Shown here one piece after another: positions 16,012 to 24,295 of a stretch of 33,609 bases of DNA; the first letter of the stretch is position 1, and each line of letters opens with the position of its first letter. This DNA is from CAZIRF01 sp964541755. Its GTDB lineage: Bacteria > Spirochaetota > Spirochaetia > Treponematales > Breznakiellaceae. The position numbers were made by a program, and so were the translations under genes. The notes beneath the pieces are model-generated. The model saw only the letters and a list, made by a program, of their open reading frames with translations, ran no database searches and had not been told where the DNA came from. The stretch lies in assembly GCA_964541755.1 (NCBI GenBank), contig CAZIRF010000033.1, forward strand, positions 1 through 33,609, read 5' to 3'.

Positions 16012-16908
16012 CTATTGGCTTTCGAGCTCTGCGGGATTCTTGAGCATGCGCTCTGCGATGTAGGCAGAAAGATAGAAGGGCCACTTCGACTCGCTGCTTA
16101 TACAGGGATAACGCCCGTCATCGCCCTTTTTGCCAATGCGCAGGCTTATCTGCCGGTCTGCAAGGGCGAAATTGAAGGTCCCCAAGAGATTGTCCTGATC
16201 AATGTCGAGGGACACGCCCTCTTCGGGGAAGGCGATGGCCCGCACCTGATCGAGAGCGGCGATCCAAGAGGTCACCTTCTCTTGGTCGAGGCTTCGGCTC
16301 GTGTCATCCGTCCGCACCCAGCGGGCGGGTTCGCCCTCGAGCCGCATCTCCCAGTTGAAATCGCCCGCAACCTTTACCCCGCGTACCTCGGGAACACTCA
16401 GCTTGTACACAAGCCGGTCGCGCAAATCGTTCGCAGACTGATCAAAGATGGTCTTGAGATTTTCAGATACGAGCAATACCTCGTTCTTGTCGTCAATGCT
16501 CACATAACTTTGCGAGCCGCCGGCCGCCTTGCCAATATTGAGGGTGCGCAAAAGGTTTTCACCGGCGTAGGCCTTGGCCACAATGCGGGACTCTTCATCG
16601 AGTTCAAAGCGGGCCTTCTGGCCGGATGACGAGACGGTTTCCAAAACCTTGAGGGCGTTGAATGCCTCCAGTATGTCCTTGACCTTGTCTGGATCTGCCG
16701 GATAGCCGGCCGGATCGATGGACCATTTTTCGCCGGATCGGACCAGTTTGACCGTGTTTTCGGCATCCGGATTGATAATGACGGTATCGGGGGCGGCATC
16801 CAGCGATATGACGCGGACGGAATCACTGCGCCCGCCGACGAGTTGCACCAGGTACATGACCAGGAGCAGGGCAATGCCCGACAGGAGTATCAGTTTACGT
16901 GTCTTCAT
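16012..16908 (-). CDS. DUF4340 domain protein of the Gld-type ABC operon
   Basis: A 298-residue protein with one N-terminal membrane anchor (about 5-26, KLILLSGIALLLVMYLVQLVGG) and a periplasmic part with repeated beta-rich DUF4340 units (LVRSGEKWSIDPAGYPADPDKVKDILEAFNALK is the typical opening). DUF4340 proteins usually accompany GldA/GldF/GldG-like ABC systems; their biochemical role is not established. The ATG at 16906-16908 lies 4 bases after the stop of the GldG-like gene, with GGAGG nine bases before it, so it is the last gene of a four-gene operon. It ends at the shared terminator at 15948-15987. Confidence 0.88.
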   Translation of the reverse strand: MKTRKLILLSGIALLLVMYLVQLVGGRSDSVRVISLDAAPDTVIINPDAENTVKLVRSGEKWSIDPAGYPADPDKVKDILEAFNALKVLETVSSSGQKARFELDEESRIVAKAYAGENLLRTLNIGKAAGGSQSYVSIDDKNEVLLVSENLKTIFDQSANDLRDRLVYKLSVPEVRGVKVAGDFNWEMRLEGEPARWVRTDDTSRSLDQEKVTSWIAALDQVRAIAFPEEGVSLDIDQDNLLGTFNFALADRQISLRIGKKGDDGRYPCISSESKWPFYLSAYIAERMLKNPAELESQ

Positions 16909-16912
16909 TTTC

Positions 16913-19042
16913 CTAGGCCTCCGTGGGTTCGGCACTGGTGGACGACGTGCGTGCGTACGCGCGCTCTATACGCCGGCGGCGCAGGCTTCTCAAGCGCCAG
17001 GCGATGAGCCCGGCAAATACCGCCACCAGGGGGACGAAGTACATGTTGAGTGACTTCACAATGGTCTTGATTGCCGGTTCGTGATCCGAAAGGATATTGA
17101 GATCCAGGCTTTTGACGCGCATCTCGTTGAGCTCGCCATTGCCGTTGAGCCAGTCGAGTATGTTGCGCATAAGGATGGCAATGGGCTGCCCTCCCCGCTC
17201 GTCAATGAGAGATGAACCGCCGACCTCCGACGTGCCGATGACGACAATGGCCGCATCCTGTACCGCCTGTGACAGGTGTTTCGAGGCGGCCATGTCGGAG
17301 GGCTGCAGCGTATCTCCCGCGCCCAGAGCGATATTGTCTTCGTTAACGGTCTGTTCGGGGAGTATCTCCCGATCGAAGGCACTGGGGAGGCGGCCTTCAA
17401 CGAGGACCATGAGGTTGCGCTCCTTGAACTCGGCCGGATCGGAGGGACGGGACATCCCCATGGGCGTGAGGTTTATCCGGCTGGTATCGCCAATGACCCA
17501 GGCCGTGGGGGTCGTCTTTGCGAGGACCGTCGCCGAAACCCCCTCGGGAAGCTCGTCCGCGAGGCCCACTTCACTGGCCTTTAACATGAGGACCTGGTCC
17601 ATGTTGCGGGTAATGGGGTGGGATTCCGCCATGCGGTCCCTGGTTATAATGGGGACATAGTAGAGGGGAAAATCGCCCATGCCCTGCTGCCGGGCCGTGT
17701 AGCACTTCTCGTCAAAAACGTAGTTCTCCTTGATGGAGACACCGTACTTTCCGAGTATCGTCTCGAGGCGGTGATCGATGGGCTGGTAGGTCGGGGCGGA
17801 GCCCATCCAGGACATCTCCTGACTGCGCATCTCGGTAAATGAATCGACCATAACCAGAAGCTTGCCGCCGCGCATGAGGAACTGGTCAATGCGGTAGAGC
17901 TCGAGGTCAGAATAGTACGAACGCGGTCCGTTGATGACAAGGCTCGTTATCTCGGCGGGCACTTCCTGTTCATTGAGGTTGAGTTCCACAAATTCATAGT
18001 AATCGGATGCAAGCATGGCCAAACGCCCCGCTCCCTGCTGATCATCGTTGATATCCTTCTCGCCGTTGGACATGAGGTAGCCGATGGACAGCGATCGGGA
18101 GACGAGGGCCTGGAGGGAATCCGCAATGGTACTCTCGAGGGTCTCGAGCCCGACAAGCCCGTAGCCGCCAAAGAAGCCCCGCTGGAGCTCGACAGGAATG
18201 GTACGGAAACGGTCCCCGTACTCGATAACCAGGCCCACAAGCCCCGCCCCCCCGGCACCACCGGTCGCACTTGCATTCCACGAGACCTTCTGCAGACCGT
18301 AACGCTGGCTCATCGCATCGACATCGGAGCTTCCCGCCGGCTGCACCATGCGGAATTCGATCTTGTCGTTGTAGCGCGGATTGAGGGCGCGTACCGCAGC
18401 GCGGGCCGATCCCTCGAGCTGGTCGAGGCCGGTAATGCGGAAGTCCTTGAGCTCGGGGGAGAGGTAGAGCGAGAGGCTCACATTCCCCGAAAGGCCGGCG
18501 AGGGCGTTGGTGGTGGCGATCATCTTGCCGATGGTCGTCGTAAGCTTGTACTCGAGGGCGTTGGTCGTCGTGATGCTGTCGATGACTTCGATGGCATCGC
18601 TGTAGACAAGGGCCAGGCCCATCCAGGCGGTCTTGACCCCGACCTCGTTGTTCTTGACCTCCTGGATCTGAAGGGGCGCCAGGCCGTAGCCGCGGGCGAT
18701 ATCCTCGCTCGCAGGGTCTTCCATGTCGTGGAAGTCAAAGGAGAAGCGGGAACCGGCTGCCCCGCGGTACTCGATGAGGAGGTCCTTGAGGTAGCGCTCA
18801 ACCCCGTTATAGGGGGCTGGCAGGTTCGAGGTAAAGAAGGCCTTTACGCTCACGGGTTCCTCGACGCCCTTGAGGACGCGCTCGCTGGCGGGCGAGAGGG
18901 AATAGACCCCGTTTGCGGTGAGGTCAACGCGGAAAAAGACCTCATTGGCGACGAGATTCGCCAGAACGAGAAGAATAATGAAGAGGACAAAGTCGCTCTT
19001 GGGGCCGGCGAGCCAAGCCCACAATTTCTTGAAGGGATTCAT
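16913..19042 (-). CDS. GldG-like ABC transporter auxiliary protein
   Basis: This 709-residue protein has an N-terminal membrane span (about 18-36), a large extracytoplasmic part and a C-terminal span (MYFVPLVAVFAGLIAW) followed by an Arg-rich cytoplasmic end. The order matches the GldG family: NGVYSLSPASERVLKGVEEPVSVKAFFTSNLPAPYN is the characteristic N-terminal block, and VLVINGPRSYYSDLELYRIDQFLMRGGKLLVMVDSF-like sequence gives the ThuA/GATase-like core. In Bacteroidetes GldG works with GldA and GldF in gliding; in organisms without gliding the system is a putative exporter of unknown cargo. The ATG overlaps the permease stop by one base (TGATG) and GGAGG lies 8 bases upstream. The ORF stays open upstream to 19201, but that part overlaps the permease in another frame. 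Confidence 0.9.
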   Translation of the reverse strand: MNPFKKLWAWLAGPKSDFVLFIILLVLANLVANEVFFRVDLTANGVYSLSPASERVLKGVEEPVSVKAFFTSNLPAPYNGVERYLKDLLIEYRGAAGSRFSFDFHDMEDPASEDIARGYGLAPLQIQEVKNNEVGVKTAWMGLALVYSDAIEVIDSITTTNALEYKLTTTIGKMIATTNALAGLSGNVSLSLYLSPELKDFRITGLDQLEGSARAAVRALNPRYNDKIEFRMVQPAGSSDVDAMSQRYGLQKVSWNASATGGAGGAGLVGLVIEYGDRFRTIPVELQRGFFGGYGLVGLETLESTIADSLQALVSRSLSIGYLMSNGEKDINDDQQGAGRLAMLASDYYEFVELNLNEQEVPAEITSLVINGPRSYYSDLELYRIDQFLMRGGKLLVMVDSFTEMRSQEMSWMGSAPTYQPIDHRLETILGKYGVSIKENYVFDEKCYTARQQGMGDFPLYYVPIITRDRMAESHPITRNMDQVLMLKASEVGLADELPEGVSATVLAKTTPTAWVIGDTSRINLTPMGMSRPSDPAEFKERNLMVLVEGRLPSAFDREILPEQTVNEDNIALGAGDTLQPSDMAASKHLSQAVQDAAIVVIGTSEVGGSSLIDERGGQPIAILMRNILDWLNGNGELNEMRVKSLDLNILSDHEPAIKTIVKSLNMYFVPLVAVFAGLIAWRLRSLRRRRIERAYARTSSTSAEPTEA

Positions 19043-19803
19043 CAGGCTATCCTCCGGGTACTCAGGCTGCGTACGCCCAACACGAGGAAGAGGGCGGTTG
19101 TCGATATAAAGTAGATGATGTCGCGGGAATCGAGGATACCGCGGGCTATCGAATCGAAGTGGTAGCCGGCAGAGACAAACTGCAGGAAGGGAACGGCCCA
19201 TGCGGGAAGAAGCACCAAAAGCTGGTGAATGACCACCAGGACAATCCCCAGGCCGAAGGCGATGAAGAAGGCGACGATCTGGTTCTTCGTGAGCGAGGAG
19301 GCGAACACCCCTATGGCCGCAAAAGACGAGGCGAGGAAGATTGCCCCGAGGTAGCCGCCGATAACCGGCCCCCAGTCCAGATTCCCCATCGCCGCGACGG
19401 AAAAGGCATAGACGAGGGTGGGAAGGAGCATGGCGATGGCGTAAACGAGGGTCGCCAGGTACTTGCCCAAGACGGCGTGCCAGGGGGCCACCGGGAGGGT
19501 GAAGAGTATCTCGATGGTGCCGGAACGCTTTTCATCGGCAAAGAGGCGCATGGTTAATGCCGGAATGAAAAAGGCCCAGAGCATGGGAAGAAGGGTGAAA
19601 AACTGGCGGAGCTCCGCACGGTTTACAAGGAAGAAGGAAGAGAAGAGGAGGAAGCCCGAAAAGATGAGAAAGAGGCCCCCCACGATGTACGCAACCGGGC
19701 TCGTGAAAAAGGCTGCGAGTTCGCGCAGGGCGATGGTGAGCCACACCGGGCGCGCCGCAGAGGCCCCGGACATCGCTCCTTGAGTATTTACTGTCTGGTT
19801 CAT
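19042..19803 (-). CDS. ABC-2 type permease (GldF-like)
   Basis: An integral membrane protein of 253 residues with about six predicted spans: near 32-55, 65-85, 115-135, 145-168, 175-200 and 225-245. MRLFADEKRSGTIEILFTLPVAPWHAVLGKYLA is the conserved cytoplasmic block of ABC-2 permeases. It forms the membrane channel driven by the ATPase encoded just upstream; the two genes overlap by 4 bases (ATGA), and its own stop overlaps the GldG-like start. Confidence 0.93.
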   Translation of the reverse strand: MNQTVNTQGAMSGASAARPVWLTIALRELAAFFTSPVAYIVGGLFLIFSGFLLFSSFFLVNRAELRQFFTLLPMLWAFFIPALTMRLFADEKRSGTIEILFTLPVAPWHAVLGKYLATLVYAIAMLLPTLVYAFSVAAMGNLDWGPVIGGYLGAIFLASSFAAIGVFASSLTKNQIVAFFIAFGLGIVLVVIHQLLVLLPAWAVPFLQFVSAGYHFDSIARGILDSRDIIYFISTTALFLVLGVRSLSTRRIA

Positions 19804-20735
19804 ACGCTGTCCCCTGTGGTGGTGAGATTACGGAATACATCTTCAAGCGAGTTCTGGCGCAGGGTCATCTCCATGAGGATCCAGCCCTTTGCGCTAACCG
19901 CCTTGAATACTTCCGGCCGCAGGTCGCTACCGTCGTCGACTGATATCTCAAGCGCAACGAGACCTTTTTCGCCGTCGACACTCACAACTTCGCCAGCCCC
20001 GGCAAGGTCCTTGAACAGGGTTCGGGCTTCATCGGCAGTGGCGCCGGAAAGCTGGATACGCAGTTGGCTGTGGTGGCCGAAGCGGCGGCGCAGCTCTCTC
20101 GTGGGAGAGTCTGCGGCAATGCGCCCGCGGGAAATGATGATGACCCGGTCACAGAGCATCTCCACCTCGCTGAGTATGTGGGTCGAGATGATGACGGTCT
20201 TGGTCTTTCCGATCTCCTTGATGAGGGCGCGTACATCGATAATCTGGTTTGGATCGAGGCCGCTCGTGGGCTCATCGAGGATAAGTATCTCCGGGTCGTG
20301 GATGAGGGCATGGGCGAGGCCGACGCGCTGGCGGTAGCCGCGCGAGAGCTCACTCACATTCTTGTGCATGACCTCCACGAGCCCGCAGACGCGTGCAAGT
20401 TCGGGGATGCGGGCGCTACCGTCCACTCCCTGGACCCGAGCGACATAGTCGAGGTAATCGGCCACGATCATATCGCTGTACAGGGGCGCATTCTCCGGCA
20501 AATAGCCAATTTTTCGCTTTGCCGTGAGGGGATCTGCGGACAACTCCTGCCTGTCGATACGAATGGACCCCTGCGATGGTTCGAGGAAGCCGGTGACCAT
20601 ACGCATGGTCGTCGTCTTGCCCGCACCGTTCGGCCCCAGGAGTCCGACGATCTCGCCCTTCGCAATCCCGAAGGATACCGAGTCAACCGCCGTGAACGAG
20701 CCATACAGCTTGCTCAAATTCTCTACATCAATCAT
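19800..20735 (-). CDS. ABC transporter ATP-binding protein (GldA-like)
   Basis: The 311-residue ATPase of the export system. Walker A is GPNGAGKT (34-41), the signature is LSRGYRQRV (instead of LSGGQ), Walker B is ILILDEPTSGLDP, and the switch is STH. A C-terminal ~75-residue extension with alternating strands, ending in LRQNSLEDVFRNLT, is typical of ABC-2 ATPases. GGAGG lies four bases before the ATG at 20733-20735, so the longer frame up to 20876 is rejected. It is the first gene of the operon ATPase-permease-GldG-DUF4340. Its 5' region holds a 12-bp inverted repeat. Confidence 0.95.
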   Translation of the reverse strand: MIDVENLSKLYGSFTAVDSVSFGIAKGEIVGLLGPNGAGKTTTMRMVTGFLEPSQGSIRIDRQELSADPLTAKRKIGYLPENAPLYSDMIVADYLDYVARVQGVDGSARIPELARVCGLVEVMHKNVSELSRGYRQRVGLAHALIHDPEILILDEPTSGLDPNQIIDVRALIKEIGKTKTVIISTHILSEVEMLCDRVIIISRGRIAADSPTRELRRRFGHHSQLRIQLSGATADEARTLFKDLAGAGEVVSVDGEKGLVALEISVDDGSDLRPEVFKAVSAKGWILMEMTLRQNSLEDVFRNLTTTGDSV

Positions 20736-20769
20736 GAAACCTCCACGCGCGCAGTACCGCAAAACCAAG

Positions 20770-20823
20770 GTCCTGCGGGGCGCACACATGTTTGAACCGC
20801 GGGTGCCGATGGCCCCGCAGGAC
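20770..20823. repeat. 12-bp inverted repeat in the 5' region of the ABC operon
   Basis: GTCCTGCGGGGC (20770-20781) and its exact complement (20812-20823) enclose 30 bases. It ends 35 bases before the ATPase start on the minus strand, so it could form a leader hairpin or a regulator site. No function is evident. Confidence 0.65.
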
Positions 20824-20988
20824 TTGATTTGCCAAACTGGAATGGAAATGGCCGGCAGCAACGCACCGGGGCGCAAATCTCCCGTTTTTTACGTAAACAC
20901 ACTCCGTTCGAAAAGTTACACCACTATAGCAGAAAAAATACAAAGAGGCGGAGAAAAAGAAAAGGGGCGTAGCACAAAGGCTGATAGT

Positions 20989-21522
20989 TTACTGCGAGGC
21001 GAGGACAAAGGCCGTCCAGCCCCCAAGGGCGAGGGCCCCCAGCGCGATGCAGAGCCAGCGCTCCCGCGCGCGGGAGGCCTCAAGGTCTGCTATCGTCGCG
21101 TCCGACAGGGCCTTCCAGGCGGCGAAGTTCTTCTCCAAGCTCGTCAAGGAGGCTTGCGCTCTCGCGAGCGCGGTCAAGAGCGCCGTCAATTCCTGTTCGG
21201 AGCTCGTCGCACGTAGTGCGAGCGCTGTCGAGTTCTCCTGCAAGCTGGCCAGTTCCGCCCTGGAGCTCTCGAGCAAGCTCGCCAATTCTTCCGAGCTCCT
21301 CCTGGAGTCCTCGAGCTCTCTCCTGAGCTCTTCGTTGAGAATCGCGAGCCTCTTCGATATCTCTTCGAGCCTGGAGGGCGTATGCCTCGAGCTGGCGGTG
21401 GGCTCTTCGCTCTGCTCCCCGGAGGAGGGCGAGGTATCCTGCGCCCAAGCCGGCGGTGAGAATGCCCAGGATGAAACCGCAAAGAAAAGGACTGATGCGG
21501 TCAAACGCCCCCCGTTTTTCAC
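20989..21522 (-). CDS. Secreted coiled-coil protein with C-terminal membrane anchor
   Basis: I do not recognise the family. The 177-residue product has a signal peptide (MKNGGRLTASVLFFAVSSWA, Ala-rich to about 28), a Ser/Pro/Glu-rich linker, a long heptad-like coiled coil (about 48-145, rich in Leu, Glu, Arg and Ser) and a final hydrophobic span (WLCIALGALALGGWTAFVLA). The start is taken as the GTG at 21520-21522. A second reading frame on the same strand (21080-21526) also gives a membrane span and coiled coil, but its third codon positions are A/T-tolerant (many GCT, CGA, AGA, GGA), whereas this frame shows the strong G/C third-position bias of neighbouring genes. It follows the SGNH gene by 10 bases and is probably cotranscribed. 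A structural or scaffolding role in the envelope is a guess. Confidence 0.7.
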   Translation of the reverse strand: MKNGGRLTASVLFFAVSSWAFSPPAWAQDTSPSSGEQSEEPTASSRHTPSRLEEISKRLAILNEELRRELEDSRRSSEELASLLESSRAELASLQENSTALALRATSSEQELTALLTALARAQASLTSLEKNFAAWKALSDATIADLEASRARERWLCIALGALALGGWTAFVLASQ

Positions 21523-21532
21523 CCATACCCCC

Positions 21533-22168
21533 TCAATCCCTCGCCAAAACCGTCTCCACCCAAACGCGCGCAAGGGCGGCATGGCCGCAGAGAGTCGGGT
21601 GACAGCCGTCCTGGGTCCAGGCGATGTCCGGCCGGCGCGAAAGGAGGGACTTCTGAGCCTCTGCGAGGGGCACGTAGAGGGCCCCGTACTCGACGGCGAG
21701 GTCCTTGACCAGGGAAACCCGTTCATCCAAAAGCCCCTGGAGGTCGGTGGACTTTGCATCGTCAATGGTCGTGGGACTGCAGAGGACAAGGCGACGCACC
21801 CCGCAGGCGAGGGCGCGGTCGAGGAGCTTGCGGTAGTTGGCGACGAATTCTTCGGGGCCCACGTAGGTCTGGCCATTCCAGGACTCGCGGTGGCGCCACA
21901 CATCGTTGACCCCGATCATTACCGAAAGGACGGAAGGCCGCAGGTCCTCGCAGTCGGTCTTCCAGCGCGCGAGGAGCTCGACGGTTCGGTCGCCCGAAAC
22001 ACCGCGGTTCAAAACGTTAATCCGGTCGCCGGAGCGGGCAACAGGGAGGGTCCCGGCGATGAGAGCGACATAGCCCCAACCCAGTCCGTCGGGCGTCTCG
22101 TTGCGGCCGGCATCGGTGATGCTGTCCCCTTGAAAGAGGAGAATATCCTTGTCTTCCAGCAGTGCCAT
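21533..22168 (-). CDS. SGNH/GDSL-family hydrolase
   Basis: A 211-residue esterase/lipase-like hydrolase. Block I is GDSITDAG with nucleophile Ser16, the oxyanion Gly lies in RGVSGD, block III is GVNDVW with the oxyanion Asn, and block V is DGCHPTLCGH with catalytic Asp187 and His190. There is no signal peptide with the start chosen (ATG 22166-22168, AGGA seven bases upstream), so it is probably cytoplasmic; the longer frame up to 22222 adds 18 residues without a signal sequence. Similar proteins act on acetylated sugars or acyl esters; the substrate is not readable here. Confidence 0.9.
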   Translation of the reverse strand: MALLEDKDILLFQGDSITDAGRNETPDGLGWGYVALIAGTLPVARSGDRINVLNRGVSGDRTVELLARWKTDCEDLRPSVLSVMIGVNDVWRHRESWNGQTYVGPEEFVANYRKLLDRALACGVRRLVLCSPTTIDDAKSTDLQGLLDERVSLVKDLAVEYGALYVPLAEAQKSLLSRRPDIAWTQDGCHPTLCGHAALARVWVETVLARD

Positions 22169-22279
22169 ATGCAAATCCTGTAATTCCGAATATTGTCCCG
22201 GCCAGACCGGGTATGGGGGCAAAAACGGCAGTTCTCTTGCCGCGGGAGCCCACTATCAGTATGTACCCCCCGGGGGCTT

Positions 22280-22306
22280 TTGTGAACCGCGTTTTTTCTA
22301 TATTAT
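22280..22306 (+). promoter_or_regulatory. Candidate promoter of era, possibly leaderless
   Basis: TTGTGA (22280-22285), a short 15-base spacer and TATTAT (22301-22306). The GTG start is 7 bases after the -10 box and no Shine-Dalgarno sequence is present. Confidence 0.4.
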
Positions 22307-22313
22307 CAAGTCT

Positions 22314-23222
22314 GTGAACGAAACCAGCGAAACACAGAAAAAATCGGCCTTCGTGGCCGTCATCGGCCGCCCATCGGCGGGAAAATCGACCCTTCTCAAC
22401 GCCCTGTGCGGCGAGAAGGTCGCCATCGTGAGCCCGGTTCCTCAGACGACTCGCAACACCATACGCGGCATCGTCAACCGCCCCGCGGGACAGCTCGTCT
22501 TTATCGACACCCCCGGGCGCCATACGAGCGACAAAAAGCTCAACAAGAAGCTCATGGACCTGGGCGACCGGGCGCGGGCAGAGAGCGAACTGGTACTCTA
22601 CGTTATTGATGCAACGCGCGACATTGGCGACGAGGAACAGGAGATTAGCAGTTTCCTGGCCAAAGACCAGAAGCGCATGATCGTCGCCATCAACAAGATC
22701 GACGCAAAGGCCGCCCGCATACCGCGCACCCGCGACTGGATCAAGGAGGCCTTCCCCGACCTGGGCGAAGAGCGCATCTTGACGGTCTCTGCCCTCAAGG
22801 GCGACAAGGTTGAGGAACTGCTAACCGCCCTCTACGAGCTCGCCCCCCAGGGGGAACAGCTCTACAGCGACGAGGTCTATACCGATCAAGATGTCCCCTT
22901 TCGTATTGCAGAAATCATTCGCGAAAAGGCGATAAGCCGCCTGCGCGACGAACTTCCCCACGCCCTCTACGTCGAGGTCGAAGACACCGAGATTCGCAAC
23001 GAGGGGACGCGCCTTTGGGTGCGGGCCTCAATCATTGTCGAACGCGAGAGCCAGAAGGGTATCGTTGTGGGCAAGGGGGGTATGGGCATCAAGGCCATAC
23101 GGCAGGCAGCGCAAAAGGACCTCAATCGCATCTTCGACTGGAAGGTGGAGCTGGATTTGCGGGTCAAGGCGTCCAAGGACTGGCGACAGGATGACCGCAC
23201 CCTGCGGCGCTTGATCGACTAG
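22314..23222 (+). CDS. era: GTPase Era
   Basis: Era is an essential GTPase that binds the 3' end of 16S rRNA and helps 30S ribosome assembly. The 302-residue product has G1 GRPSAGKS (18-25; GRPNVGKS in most bacteria), the G2 region with TTRNTIRGI, G3 DTPG, G4 NKID, and a C-terminal KH domain with GIVVGKGGMGIKAI as the RNA-binding loop. The start is the GTG at 22314, which places G1 at the usual distance from the N-terminus; the frame stays open upstream to 22149 but overlaps the divergent SGNH gene and adds unrelated sequence. A short hairpin follows the stop. Confidence 0.95.
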   Translation: MNETSETQKKSAFVAVIGRPSAGKSTLLNALCGEKVAIVSPVPQTTRNTIRGIVNRPAGQLVFIDTPGRHTSDKKLNKKLMDLGDRARAESELVLYVIDATRDIGDEEQEISSFLAKDQKRMIVAINKIDAKAARIPRTRDWIKEAFPDLGEERILTVSALKGDKVEELLTALYELAPQGEQLYSDEVYTDQDVPFRIAEIIREKAISRLRDELPHALYVEVEDTEIRNEGTRLWVRASIIVERESQKGIVVGKGGMGIKAIRQAAQKDLNRIFDWKVELDLRVKASKDWRQDDRTLRRLID

Positions 23223-23236
23223 CTTATAAACGGAAG

Positions 23237-23256
23237 AAAGCGGCTCAAGCCGCTTT
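23237..23256. terminator. Terminator of era
   Basis: A 9-bp stem, AAAGCGGCT / AGCCGCTTT, around CA, 14 bases after the era stop and before the convergent gene ending at 23326. The A and T ends make it usable on both strands. GCCGnTCCGGC-like repeats follow (23266-23316). Confidence 0.65.
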
Positions 23257-23325
23257 GACTACCGGGCCGTTCCGGCATTGGGGCCGCTCCGGCGGCCGGC
23301 CGACATGCCGCTCCGGCACAGCGAT

Positions 23326-24294
23326 CTACTCCTTTTCGACGATGTCCACATCAACGACCAGGTTCACCTCGTAACTCGCCCCCAGACGCACAACCAAGGT
23401 GCGGGTTATGGTGTAATCACCAATCGTAAAGCGCACCTCATGTTCGCCCGGCGTCGTCACAAGGGGCTCGGCCCCGCCCTCAAAGGCCACTTCGTCAAAA
23501 AAGACTTCGGCGTTTTCCGGCGTTTGAATATACACCAGCGGGGCCGGATCGCGCAGGGCTATCGCCAATTCACGTACTTCGCCAGGGGCGATGTTCACCA
23601 GACGGTGTTCGGTGCGGAAGGCAGGGCCCCGCAGCGTAAGTTGGTGCTCGCCCGCCGAAAGAATCAGCTCTCCGTCAACGGGCGCGACTTCCTCGTCGTT
23701 GACGGTCACCGTCCACGATTCGCCCTCGAGGCCCGGCGGATAAGTGACGGCCAGAGAAACAGCTCCCTCATCAGCATGAATGACCCGGGCCTTGACCGAA
23801 AAGCGCCAAGATTCTATGCCCTCCTCGAAGCCCTTCGAGATGGGCATGAGGCGAAAGAGGTAATCGCCGGATCCGGCATAGGCAAAGGGAATGCGGGCAT
23901 AAGGGCTGGTCTTGAAACCGTGCTTTTCACGCAAGGGTATCTGATACAGGCTGCGAAGGCGGCCGGGAAGTTGATCAATAAAAAGCTGGTTGGCGTTGAC
24001 ATCGACGATTCCCTCGGGGCGCGAGAGGTTCCCGGCGCGATAGATAACCACCGCGAGGCTGCCAGACGCACGCACGGCGGCCTGCGGGCAAACGAGCTCG
24101 AGTTCTATACCGCGAACGAAACGCATATCGGAGGGCACACGGAGCAGGAGGGAATCGTTGAAGCCCATCTCGTGCACGGCCTCGCGGCTTGTACGCAAAT
24201 CAAGCGCCCCGGCGAGCTGGGTGCGGAACTGCTCGGCACCAAGCGGCGTAACCAAGAGGAGAGAGAGTATGAGGGTCGCGGGCATACTTCGCAT
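23326..24294 (-). CDS. Secreted beta-rich protein, PEGA-like
   Basis: A 322-residue exported protein: the signal peptide (MRSMPATLILSLLLVTPLGA, cleaved before EQ) is followed by several beta-sandwich segments. The C-terminal part (PLVYIQTPENAEVFFDEVAFEGGAEPLVTTPGEHEVRFTIGDYTITRTLVV) has the rhythm of a PEGA domain, although the PEGA signature itself is not exact. The start ATG at 24292-24294 has AAGGGG seven bases upstream and sits one base after the M23 peptidase stop, so the two are coupled. The partnership suggests a role in cell-envelope or peptidoglycan work. Confidence 0.75.
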   Translation of the reverse strand: MRSMPATLILSLLLVTPLGAEQFRTQLAGALDLRTSREAVHEMGFNDSLLLRVPSDMRFVRGIELELVCPQAAVRASGSLAVVIYRAGNLSRPEGIVDVNANQLFIDQLPGRLRSLYQIPLREKHGFKTSPYARIPFAYAGSGDYLFRLMPISKGFEEGIESWRFSVKARVIHADEGAVSLAVTYPPGLEGESWTVTVNDEEVAPVDGELILSAGEHQLTLRGPAFRTEHRLVNIAPGEVRELAIALRDPAPLVYIQTPENAEVFFDEVAFEGGAEPLVTTPGEHEVRFTIGDYTITRTLVVRLGASYEVNLVVDVDIVEKE

Positions 24295-24295
24295 G

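Noticed and set aside
21080..21526. 148-residue coiled-coil frame starting at an ATG
   Set aside because: Its third positions are not G/C biased, while the overlapping frame from 21522 is biased and has a better signal peptide.
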